From assembly GCA_039621445.1 (NCBI GenBank), contig CP154956.1:61750362-61814361 (forward strand): a stretch of 64,000 nucleotides of DNA, given 5' to 3'. A program made the translations under genes and the position numbers. This document shows, piece by piece, positions 12,940 through 22,684 of the stretch. This DNA comes from Euglena gracilis (taxonomy: Eukaryota > Euglenida > Euglenophyceae > Euglenales). Each line of letters begins with the position of its first letter. Within the stretch, counting starts at the first letter, position 1. The notes under the pieces are model-generated. The model did no database searches. It had not been told where the DNA came from and saw only the letters and a list, made by a program, of their open reading frames with translations.

Positions 12940-13163
12940 ATACATACATACATACATACATACATACATACATACATACATACATACATACATACATACA
13001 TGCATGCATACATACATACATGCATGCATGCATACATACATACATACATACATACATACATACATACATACATACATACATACATGCATACATACATACA
13101 TGCATGCATGCATGCATACATACATACATATATGCATGCATGCATACATGCATGCATGCACGT
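12940..13163. repeat. (TACA)n/(TGCA)n microsatellite
   Basis: About 220 bases of alternating TACA and TGCA units. Confidence 0.95.
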
Positions 13164-14129
13164 TTGCATTGTAAGGTGTGTTGAAGGCGGTTCCCTACCC
13201 CCAAGTTTGAAATTAGCCATCAAATTTCCTCCAGTTTGCCTGATTTAGCCTCCCTCGGCCCTTCAGAAATTCTCTCCGTGAAAAAATTGGTGCTAGTTGG
13301 AAATTGGAATGCAAAATTGTGAAAACTGCAAACGCACAAAGCAATGCGCCATTCGGTGCTGTCTCCCCCCTTTTATGTTTTATTATTTTTTGAGGGTGCC
13401 AAATGAGTCTCCCCCATTGTAAAACGTAGCAAATTTGTTTGTCATGTTTCGTGAGTCACAGAATTTTTAGTGCAGCTTTTTTTGCATAATATGCAAACAG
13501 TACAGAATATTGACCTCGGTGGAAAAAAGATCACTGAAAATCAAAGTGTCCCACACAATATTGTGCCATCTTTATGCATCGCATCACATTCAGATGTTTT
13601 GTTCGAGTTTGCTGATGGGGGTGAATGGATGAGTGGGTGAGTGGGTGGTGGTGGGGGACGTCGGGCAGAGTGGTCCCCCCCAGGGGACCCAGGGGAGGGG
13701 GTTTCCTCTATTTTCGGAATGTCGTGCCAAATTTTTTGGACCCCCTAAACATGAGGAATATAGGAGACAGTGTTAAAGTTGGAGAAAAATAAATGCTGAA
13801 AAAAACATTGCAAATGGGGGGGGGCAGGTTTGTTGGCAGACCCTCGTGCAGGCTTTCCATCGTGACAGTGGAATGACAGTTTGTTTGTCCTGTTTCCCTT
13901 GGTTTGCAGGGGTTGCTGATGGTCCAACCCCCAGCCATGTGGGCTGGCACACCCTCCGGTCGCAGGCTCCTGAGTCCCTCGCATGGGCCAGCGCGCTGTT
14001 TGGATTGGGCTTCGTTGGGGCGTCCTCGTGGCCAGGCAGTTTTCTCACAGTTGGATGACACAAGCAAAAATTTAAGGCATTTTCAAGGCATTTTAAGGGG
14101 TCATTTTCCAGGTCGGTCCCAGGCATCAA
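13164..14129. other. Stretch without a firm gene
   Basis: A CAG acceptor near 13910 is followed by a GC-rich plus-strand block (to about 14050) that could be an exon upstream of glutaredoxin, but no reading frame is compelling. The rest is plain intergenic or intronic sequence. Confidence 0.3.
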
Positions 14130-14400
14130 ACCAACATTTTGGTCTAAAATCAAAAAACGAAGCCAAAGTACATTTTTTAGGTTCTTGCTGGCTTTACAAT
14201 GTTCCAGCAATGCCAGAAATCATTTTTCTTCCCTGAGTTGGCCTGTGTTTTTTTTGCCCAGGTTATGCAGGTTCATTTTTGCTCTGAGCAAAAAATATTG
14301 CTAGTCCGAATTTTTTGAGGCATTTTAAGTTATTTCAAAACATTTTAAGGCATTTTGGCTCAAAAATTGTAAGGCACATTTTTAGGGGTTTAAAGTATTA
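14130..14400 (+). repeat. Dispersed 'ATGTTCC...GTTGGCCTG' repeat, copy 2
   Basis: Contains ACAATGTTCCAGCAATGCCA, GAAATCATTTTTC, GAGTTGGCCTGTGTTTTTTT and a run of AAGGCATTTTAAG words, matching the copies at 35410-35650 and 60955-61335. Confidence 0.65.
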
Positions 14401-14502
14401 TAGCGCCTTAAGTATAATAATGCCTGGTTGTTGATTTGTTGGTCAGAAAAATCACCATTCTTTGGACAGAGGTGCTGCATGAGATGCCCTATGGTTCGGC
14501 TA

Positions 14503-14504
<2 letters not shown>

Positions 14505-14541
<37 letters not shown>

Positions 14542-14690
14542 TGTGTGTGTGTGAGTGTGTGCGTGTGTGCGTGCGTGCGTGCGTGTGCGTGCGTGTGCGT
14601 GCGTGCGTGTGCGTGTGCGTGCGTGCGTGTGCGTGCGTGCGTGCATCTGTGTATGCGCGCGCGTGTGTGTCTGTGTGTGTTCTCAAAAAA
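14505..14690. repeat. (GT)n/(GCGT)n microsatellite
   Basis: About 185 bases of GT and GCGT units just upstream of the first glutaredoxin exon. Confidence 0.95.
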
Positions 14691-14757
14691 TGAGAAAAAA
14701 CGGCCTGTCCCCTGGTTGGGTTTCCTCCTGCTGAGAACCAGCCAGCTGCGGCCTCCG

Positions 14758-17700
14758 ATGGCAATGGCGGCCACTGGGGACTCTGACGCCGGTGTGCCGC
14801 TCCCCCCCCACTGCAGTCAGCAGGATTTCATCGCCTGTGAGTGGCCATACTGCGCCAAAACTCAAAATCAAATCAACATTTTCTGTAATAGGGCCGCCCC
14901 AAGCTAAAGCTCGGTGTCGCGTTGGTTCATGTTCTTGTTAGCAATAAAAAAAAATGAATGAAAATACGAAATAAAACAATAATAATAATAAACTCTATTT
15001 TTTGTACATCTGGATCCAAAGAAAACGAAGGAAATCAATCTCGCATTTGGGGTTTTTTCCCGGTTTTTTTTATGTGTGTCACATTCTTCGAGGGTCCACG
15101 TTGCGTTCACCCCTCCCCCCCCCCCCGCGGGCTACAGCAGTTCTGAAAAGATTTCATTTTTTTGGTAGTTCTGACCCTGTCATTTACCAATCCAAATCCT
15201 GCCCAGGCAAGGGTGCAAATGCACTACTCACGTCTGGGAGCATTGGACCCCAGCTCTTTCGCGTATGGAGTTGTGTATATGTGTGTGGTATGTGTGGTTG
15301 CATATGTTTGTATTTCTGCATGCATACATGCATGTATGCAAGTGTGCATGCATGTATGTATGTATGCATGTGTCTGTGTCTGTATGTATGTATGCATGTA
15401 GGTATGAATAGATGCAATGTGTCCATGTATGTACGTATGTATGTGTGTGCGTACGTACGTACGTACGTACGTATGTATGTATGTATGTATGTATGTATGT
15501 ATGTATGCATGTATGTATGTGTGTATGTATGTAAACCTTGCCCCGAAATTCACCCCCCCCCCAAATACAAGCCCCCGGGTCCGATTTCGGGATCCGAGCT
15601 TATCCCAGACAACACCAAACGAAGGTTTTTTTTTGGATTTGCTGTGACCTTGATGGACAAGTTTTTTGGATTCAAAGAGATCGACAACGAAAAAAGTTTG
15701 CATGGCGAAAACAACCAAGCATCCTAAAATGTGCGAGATATTTAAAACTAAGGGGGAAAGGCATTTTTTATGCAAACTCTGGCACACAACGACAGAAGAA
15801 AAATTTTCGGGCTATAACCCCCCAAATATAACCACCCCCTAACCTTGGACTTCAGGCGAAAGAATAATACCCCTGGGAGTTATATTTGGGGGGGTTATGT
15901 ATGTATGTATGTATGTATGTGTGTGTGCGTGTGTCTGCACCAGGCTGTTTTTTTAAGGTGGTGCCGACCCCACCCCGGGGGGGGGGGGTGCCTGCCTGGG
16001 CACTCCAAGGCACAAAAATCCGACCCCCCCGGGGGGGGGCACACGGCCAAAAGTGCAGCACAGACTCGGCGCCGGGGAGCCAAAAATGGCCTATTTTCAA
16101 AGGAATGTGCCTGGGCGCAGGCCGAAATCCGACCCCCCTGGGGGGGGGGGTAGTGCCTGCCTGAGCAGGCACCTCAAGGCACTCCAGACCTCCCCTCCCC
16201 CTCCCGGGGTTGGTAAATAGCAGCCTGGTCTGCGCGTCTGTATTATGGATGTATGTACGTATATACGTACGTACGTACGTACGTATGTACGTACGTATGT
16301 ATGTATGTATGTATGTATGTATGTATGTATGTATGTATGTATGTATGTATGCATGCATGTATGTATGTATGTATGTATGTATGTATGTATGTATGTATGT
16401 ATGTATGTATGTATGTATGTATGTATGTATGTATGGTGCAGGGCTGGACGAGGAGTTGAAGGCACGATTGGACCGCCTGGTGCAGGACAATAACATTGTG
16501 TTGTTCATGAAGGGCAGCCGAATGTACTCTCAATGTGGCTTCAGCCGGACCGCAGTACAGGTGCTGTTTTCCATCTTGTCTGCTGCAAAATCCCCACATT
16601 CAGACCGTCTCAACAGCCAAGTTTGGTCGGAAAGGCAATTGAGAAAGAAACCCATTTTTCGGTGTGTTGCACATTTTCACCTGGTATAATTGCAACCAAA
16701 TCCAAAGGAACATTCAAAACATTTGTTGTCTTCATTTGTCGAATAAATGTTTGCCCATTTTGCATACGCATTGTATTGAGAGGTGAACGCCCATTTTCAG
16801 ACACTCAATTGAACCCCCCCAGATTGTAACCCAGACCTCCATTTAATATGTATCACCAAAAAAAATGTTTACGCATCACATGTATCACAGCCTAAAAATT
16901 AATGTATCGCATATGTATCACCAAAAAAATTTTAATGTATCACATATGTATCACCAAATTTTTTAAGAATTTTTTTTCATTTTTACATCAAAATGTTTTT
17001 TTCCCCTTCCTGTTCCACTTTTCATCCTTGTTTCTTTGCCTCTCTGGAGACAAATGGAACATTTTTCTTGTGATAATGTTTTGGAGGACAGCTACGCGGA
17101 GCTGCGCAACGTGGAGGACGAGGGCATCCCCGATTCGCTTCCTGGAGAGGGTCTGCCCCCCCAGAAAAGAAATTGAAAGTGACACTGTCCACCCGAAAAG
17201 GAAATTGCCACTAGTTCCGTCTGGAATGGAAGAATGGAAGAATAGAAGTTCCGTCCGTAACATCAAATCAGATAGCGAGGGAAAGTCTCATCTTGCTGCA
17301 AAGGCCATGTTGAATCGACCACAAAACAGTCTGCAAAGCGGTTGGACGCTTTGCTTGCCAAGACGGCCCAATTCTTCATGTCTCCACGAAGCGGTGGAGG
17401 TCGTTTCAACGCGGAAGGAAGAAGTGATTATGTCCATGGTCTGAGGAATTGTTGTCTCGGAATACTGTCTTCCGTCGTTTTGAAGGTTCCCTTCGGAAGG
17501 AGGGCTTTGACAGCAAGGAAATTTTTGGCTTCATCACAATTGAGGACATGGCACACATAGCAACTTAGGCGGCCGGATTCGCACTTAAGCTTTTTTCGTT
17601 TGATTTGCGCACTTGCGCGCATTTACGATTTTTTTGATTCTGCTTTGTTTCAGCTGTGGGTCAGGGGGGTTTGAAAACACGTTGACAAGAGAGCACAAAA

Positions 17701-20700
17701 AACGAGCAAAAATCTGATTTTGGCTGGGAGACCCCCGGGACTTTGGCGAAAAATGGTGTTTTTGAGGTGTACCAAAATGGATTTTGTAAGTTGAAACCCC
17801 CGGGACCTTGCCGGCCCAAAGGGAAAAAAACGCAAAAAAGCACCATAGGAACGGGACCTTTACTGCCCTTGTTGCTTCTTTCGGCTGTGTCCCCGGGTGT
17901 GTCCAAGCTGCCGGCGGTGTGAGTCCCGGGTGTTTGCCGGACTGCGTTGCTTGCGGCGCCCTGGTGGTGTTTTGGGGCTGTTTGTTAACGCGCGGGGAGG
18001 TGCCGGGGGGTGTGGGTGTGGTGTGACCAAGCGGGCGGGAAGGACAACGGGAAAGGAGGGTAATACGGGGTGTTGGGCAAGGGATGCGCAGAGGGGACGA
18101 AATAGGGTCCGTAGGGAATGAAGGGAATAAAGGGGAACGGGTGTCTCCCACCCAGCTTGTACCCGGGATGCGCAGAACCAGTTGTGTGGCAAAGGACCCT
18201 GCAGGAGAAGCCAAACACTGGAAGGACAAAATTGTGTTTATGCGCGCAATTGCGCGCACCAACACGTTTACGTTGATGCGCACAATTGCGCGCATCAACA
18301 CAATTTTGTCCTTCAGGGATTGGGCTTTGGCACCCATGAACTGACGCCGTTGAAAAACTGCGTGACATAGAGGCCCTGACGGTACGGACTGACGGGCCAT
18401 CCCATTGGTGAGTTTGTCACACTGTTTGTCAACGGCGCAAGCTTATGGGCGCAAATGCGCGCACCAACAAAAATTATGTTTTATGCGCGCATTTGCGCAA
18501 ATGTGTGCATAAAACATAATTTTTGTTGGTGCGCGCATTTGCGCCCATAAACACAAATAAGAACGGTGTGACGGAAACACAACCATCAAACACTGACAGC
18601 AGATGAGGTTTATTTGCGCATTTGCGTGCAACACGTTGTTTGTGGGCTCAAATGCGCAAATAAACTGTATGCAGAAACTGCACAATTTACCATGTTTATT
18701 TGCGCATTTGCGCCCACAAACAACGTGATGCGCGCAAATGCGCAAATAAACAACTAATGGAGGAGTAGAAAACGATTGCATTTGCCTCTCCTGCAGCTAC
18801 CCTTAGTGGATTCTGAATGGGTTGAAAGCAAATGACCACACCGTCTCCTCTGGTATATGGTGTTATTGTGCCGTTTTTTTTACCATTGACAGGTCCCACA
18901 AAAGATGGAGACATAGGATCTCCTGAAGGTGCGTGCATAGCCACCCAGTAACGGTACACGTCCACCGGCACCAATTTTTGGGTCCCAAGGGCCCTGCCGC
19001 TGGCCTGCGGCCTGGGCTCCGCTGCTAAAGCCCCATCAGCTGCTGATGCTTCAGCACCCAACAGGTCAGCATCCACTTCCCCGGTGCAACGACACCCACC
19101 ACAGCGACCGCGTTATACCCCACAACCGGGGTGTGAGACTTGGGGTATGACGTGGTGCCAGTGCATGGCAACCGGCATCCGAAGAGAGGTAGCCCTCAAG
19201 CACCCATTCCTTTGGATGCAAGGGAATGATGAACCTTCACCCCTGGATTGGGTGCATCAAAACGGTGGGACCCACTCCCCCCAAATTATGCACAAAAACC
19301 GGTGTGTTTTACGTTTTTCAAGGGGAAAATGGCACAGAAAACCGTAAAACGGACTCCGGCCCGACACATCCCGGGTATTTCAGGTGCCAAATTTTGTCTT
19401 CTTGTAACGCAGTCCTGTTGCAGAAAAGGTGTCCAACAGTCACAGGTCGTTTGCACGTCATCAATTCATTACGTTTAACTGCCAAACGGATGACGCCAAA
19501 ACAACAGGTCGTGTGGGCCGGGTAACAGCAGTGCAAATGTGCACACGTAAGGCAGGCAAATTTTGGCCAGTCACATGCCGTGTTCCAGTGAACACTCCAC
19601 ACCACCTCTCACCACAAGTTTCATCAGCATGTAATTGTGGTGCAAACCATTGGTTGGCGTGAGGAGTTGCGTTCGCCAGCTGTCACGGAGGAGGAGATGG
19701 TATCGCACAACTGATGTGTGTTGATGCGCGCATTTGCGCAAATAAACACAACTTTGTTTGTGTGCGTTAAGGCTCTCTGAAACACATCATTTTGAAGTGG
19801 TGTATAAAATGTTTGTGCGCGCATTTGCGCAAATGCGCGCACAAACGTAATTGTGTTTATTTGCGCAATTGCGCGCACCAACACGTCCATTACGTTTTAA
19901 AACCTCGTAGGGCCATGGTCCTCATTGGTGTATTTTAACATAGAAAGTAAAAGTACATGTTGGTGGGCACATTTGCGCAAGTAAACATAAACGTGTTGGT
20001 GTGCGCATTTGCGCAAATGCGCACACCACCAAATAAGGTTGTGCTCGCATTTGCGCCCACAAACACGCCATTTTAACATCATTGGTTTACGTTTTATTTG
20101 CGCAAATGCGCCCATAAACACAATTGTTTTTATTTGCGCAAATGTGCCCACAAACACACATCAATTGCGTGACGGCTGCCTCACGTAGTCTGTGTGTCTG
20201 TCGTGTTGTGATGTAATGAGACCCCGTGTGTTCTCACCGGTGGTGGCAGTGTCACAGCCAGTTGAGCCAACACTTCAGCACCGTTTCCAAGTGTCGTAAC
20301 AAGGGGTGTGTGCCTCTCTCCTGTTTGATGTACAACAGCACCAGTCTCACCCCCAGCCCTATTAACGTCACCTGGTAAGCAGCATGCACACCAGACCACT
20401 GGGAGTTAATCCCCTCCAATAGATGGGTGTAACGGTTCTTAAATTGTGTTCTGGGTGTCAGGGTACAGGGTCCCAGGGGTTATAAAAAAAAATGGTACAT
20501 TTGCGCAATTGCACACATCCAAAGGAAAAAAGCTTAAGTGCGAATCCGGCCGCCTAAGAGCAATTCCACCGGGGGTGAGGCGTCTTATGGAAGACGTGAA
20601 GGGTCAGTTGGCAGCTTCATCCAGCACAGTGTAAACCCCCCCCCTAATAGTAGGGCATGCCCTCTCAAGAGCAGTGTCCAAATAGTAGAGCACGCCCCCT

Positions 20701-22684
20701 CTGGCGAAGCGAGCGTCCACTACAAGAGCACCCCCCTGGAAAACCAATGGAAGCAAAAGCAAGGCAAGTCGTTCCATGTGATTGTGGCGAAATTAGTAAC
20801 TTGCCCCAAAACGGCAGGCTTCCCAGAGCTCAGCGGCTGAACAATTCCTCCTACCTCGGCTGCCGTTGGCGCTTGGCTGGCCGTTTAGGTGGAGGAAGGG
20901 AGGTTGAGGGGACCGGAAACTGACTGGGCTTGAACTGGTGATGTGATGTCAACTACAAGAGCAGTGTCCAAATAGTAGAGCACCCCCCTCCGGCGAAGTG
21001 AGCGTCCACTACAAGAGCACCCGCTCTACAATTAGGGGGGGGGTTTAGAAGACTTCGTTCCATTATTCTCTCATCCCGCCCAATAAATTGAAAAATAGCG
21101 GCTGAGAAGTTGGTGACAAAAAAGATATTGCAGCCGGGGATTGCATGCCTCAAAAATGAAAAAAAAAGATGGCGGGGACCTGTCTTGGCAGACAGGTCAG
21201 CACCACGGAAGTGGGGTTGGAGCAGCCATGGGAACCTGAGTTCCTCAAGGGAGGGTGAGCGCCATCTTATGTTTGTCTGTATATTTTTCATCTTACAAAT
21301 TTGTGCTTCGAACTTTTATTATTTGTTTCACCAAGGAGAATTTGTGTATCACATATGTATCACCCAAAAATAATTATTGTATCACAGATGCGTTGTGATA
21401 TGCACTAAATGGCGGTCTGTTTTAACCCATGGGGCACTTGTTCAGGCAATAGGTCAGCATTCTCAGGGGCTATTGTTCAGAGATGGATATTATTTGATGT
21501 TTTTGTCCAGGAATTGGTCACCTACAATTTCTTTTTCAAAAATCCTTTATAAGATGTATGAATTTTTTTCACAGTGATGGCCGATTTTTTGTGAAAATTG
21601 TTCCCTTGGGCAACGCATTTTATGAAGACACGGTATTGAACCAACAAAATTCAAGGTGTTTCCAAGGAGAAATGATGGCGGGGGGGGGGGGGGTTATTGC
21701 ATTTCGGCATTTATCAGTTGCTTCAAATCACGTGGGGTGTGTTAACTGCAGGGCGAGCAGTTATTGGGGGTGATTATTGGGAGCTGATGAACTCAGCTGA
21801 TTTTTCCCCAGAAATGAAGGAAATCGACAAAGAAGGAGAGCCTGGAAAAGGTTTTGTGATTGCCATCTCAAAAAATGGTCTTTCGGTTTTGACCTGACTG
21901 AGAGAATGGAAAACGCCGTTTTTGGAATTCTTCGCCAACCCAAGTCAAGAGATCAGGGTCCTGCTGGTCTTTTTTCGGTGTCCGGGCTTCAGAGTGCAAA
22001 GCACATGAGCCAACGGTTTCTTGCGCGACGAAAGCCCATGGGGGATGGCCGGGCCGCCTTGCCGCCCTCAGCTGCTGGACTCGCTGGGCGCCGTGTACGA
22101 GACGGTGGACGTGCTGGCGGACCCCGCGATTCGGGAGGGGGTCAAGGTGTACTCCGAGTGGCCCACCATCCCCCAGCTGTACATCAACGGGGCACACTGC
22201 GCCGTTTGAGGGTCCGTTGCAATGCCGACCCCCTCTCTCCTGTCCCTCTCCTTTCCCGGTGATGGATGGTCATCGAAACCCCCACAAAGGCCGTTCTGCC
22301 CCCAGAGAAATTGCTATCTTGACCAGTTTGGTTTTGGACCCTGGTGGGGAGAGCTACTTGAGGCGGATGGGGCGTTGGCCTCTCCTCCAAAAGATTCTGC
22401 CACAAGCCGGAACGAGTTTTCAATTTCATGGCGGTGGCCAGCAGTATCCCAAATAGAAATAGTCTTGAGATGAACCAATGGGTGCCGCCAGACAAAAAAA
22501 AATTGCACCAGACGCAGCGTGGCTGATGGCTTTGCCCTGCAGCTACCCAGTGGCCTCTGCCCTGGGGTGCAAAGAATACGGAAGGCGCGGTGGGGCGGAC
22601 TTCATTGGAGGCTGCGACATCATGGTGGAGATGTACCAGGCGGGGGAGCTCCAGGAGCTGGTGGCCGTGGCCAGCCTGAGCTGA
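14758..22684 (+). CDS. Monothiol (CGFS) glutaredoxin
   Basis: Monothiol glutaredoxins bind and pass on [2Fe-2S] clusters with glutathione. Exons are 14758-14791, 16442-16560, 22072-22191 and 22598-22684: 360 nt, 119 codons plus TGA. The fold is complete. It has FMKG, the CGFS active site inside [12 protein letters not shown] (exon 2), WPTIPQLY with the cis-proline, and GGCD in [13 protein letters not shown] (exon 4). Introns 1 and 2 are GT...AG. Intron 3 (22192-22597) is nonconventional; removing it by the +4/-8 rule gives YINGDFIGGCD, the family consensus. At 119 aa it is a single-domain protein, with no thioredoxin domain and no clear targeting peptide unless exons lie upstream. Intron 2 is 5.5 kb and contains a TIR transposon and extra exon-like blocks at 17087-17563. 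The acceptor of exon 2 follows a GTAT microsatellite and has no polypyrimidine tract. Confidence 0.9.
15280..15531. repeat. (GTAT)n/(GCAT)n microsatellite
   Basis: GTAT-type units in glutaredoxin intron 1, ending directly at a poly-C-ended TIR element. Confidence 0.9.
15532..15897. mobile_element. Poly-C-ended TIR element inserted in GTAT repeat
   Basis: Left end TAAACCTTGCCCCGAAATTC, right end GTTATATTTGGGGGGGTTA. The words AAATACAAG and AAATATAAC flank a GGGTCCGATTTCGG phrase. GTAT units lie on both sides, so it either inserted into the microsatellite or the microsatellite grew from its edges. No open frame. Confidence 0.6.
15955..16205. repeat. GCCTGCCTGGGCA-ended G/C-run repeat
   Basis: Contains the phrases GTGCCTGCCTGGGCACTCC and AATCCGACCCCCC, repeated with GGGGTAGTGCCTGCCTGAGC. 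Related sequence is at 55850-55945 and, diverged, at 40785-40945. Lies in glutaredoxin intron 1. Confidence 0.5.
16243..16436. repeat. (GTAC)n/(GTAT)n microsatellite abutting an exon
   Basis: About 195 bases of GTAC then GTAT units end only five bases before glutaredoxin exon 2 (acceptor GGTGCAG). It therefore occupies the place of a polypyrimidine tract. Confidence 0.95.
16848..16965. repeat. TGTATCACATATGTATCACC minisatellite-like repeat
   Basis: Several copies of TGTATCACATATGTATCACC separated by A/T runs. Further copies at 21345-21395 and, diverged, at 55425-55550. Confidence 0.6.
17087..17563 (+). CDS. Exon blocks of a SAM-like C-terminus inside the glutaredoxin intron
   Basis: Block 1 (17087-17158) follows an AG acceptor and reads [19 protein letters not shown]. 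Block 2 (17449-17563) reads [16 protein letters not shown] and then [18 protein letters not shown]. The gap 17159-17448 has CAG at +4 and CTG at -8, and removing it joins the blocks in frame. Block 2 is cut by the TIR transposon at 17564. Across the transposon, after removing one AGCAA duplicate, the frame continues at 20564-20634 as [19 protein letters not shown] and ends at a TAA. The pattern (E..GFD...[18 protein letters not shown]) resembles a SAM domain, but this is by eye only. It could be alternative terminal exons of the glutaredoxin gene or a separate nested gene. With the transposon present the frame stops two codons after the insertion (ACT TAG). Confidence 0.45.
17564..20558. mobile_element. 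TIR DNA transposon, CTTAGGCGGC family, copy A
   Basis: The left terminus CTTAGGCGGCCGGATTCGCA continues to about 17597 (ending CTTTTTTC) and is matched in reverse by 20525-20558. It is flanked by a 5-bp target duplication, AGCAA, at 17559-17563 and 20559-20563. The interior is packed with palindromes of the form GCGC-N4-GCGC, usually TTTGCGC-A/T-rich-GCGC (17605, 18240-18305, 18440-18560, 18610-18745, 19725-19885, 19965-20150). It carries one open frame shared with a second copy (see 18696-19076). TIR sequence and 5-bp duplication do not match a superfamily I can name with confidence; Transib also makes 5-bp duplications but has CAC ends. Confidence 0.85.
18696..19076 (-). CDS. Transposon-borne open frame, conserved between copies
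   Basis: This is a 126-codon minus-strand frame inside transposon copy A. Its core, [13 protein letters not shown] then [20 protein letters not shown] then [12 protein letters not shown], recurs nearly unchanged at 63395-63739 in copy C. Flanking DNA shows more small differences than this core, which suggests the frame has been translated. It is far too short for a complete transposase, so it may be a remnant exon. I do not recognise the family. Confidence 0.4.
   Translation of the reverse strand: MDADLLGAEASAADGALAAEPRPQASGRALGTQKLVPVDVYRYWVAMHAPSGDPMSPSFVGPVNGKKNGTITPYTRGDGVVICFQPIQNPLRVAAGEANAIVFYSSISCLFAHLRASRCLWAQMRK
20564..20634 (+). pseudogene. Continuation of the open frame interrupted by transposon copy A
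   Basis: The sequence TTCCACCGGGGG... continues the reading frame of 17449-17563 when the transposon and one AGCAA are removed. It reads [20 protein letters not shown], then TAA. That stop is provided by the first bases of a poly-C-ended TIR element at 20632. If that element is instead spliced (GT at 20631, AG at 21048), the frame runs 14 further codons, to TGA at 21088. Confidence 0.45.
20632..21047. mobile_element. Poly-C-ended TIR element (AATAGTAGAGCAC type)
   Basis: Left TAAACCCCCCCCTAATAGTA, right CTACAATTAGGGGGGGGGTTTA. The private word (C)AAATAGTAGAGCAC and its complement recur near both ends, together with TCTGGCGAAGCGAGCGTCC. The preceding G and following G make the borders GTAAAC...TTTAG, i.e. 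a potential GT...AG intron. Confidence 0.7.
21345..21395. repeat. TGTATCACATATGTATCACC repeat, second site
   Basis: One and a half units of the word seen at 16848-16965, within glutaredoxin intron 2. Confidence 0.5.
22192..22597 (+). other. Nonconventional intron, glutaredoxin intron 3
   Basis: There is no GT at the 5' end and no AG at the 3' end that keeps the frame. CAC at +4..+6 begins CACTGCGCC, and the 3' end carries GGCGCGGTG with GTG at -8..-6, so the ends pair over nine bases (one G-U). Excision joins AAC GGG to GAC TTC, giving the conserved NGDFIGGCD. A shared GGGGC lies near both borders. Confidence 0.85.

Noticed and set aside
18230-18310. CRISPR-like array from regularly recurring GCGC palindromes
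   Set aside because: Repeats are palindromic, irregularly spaced and inside a eukaryotic TIR transposon.
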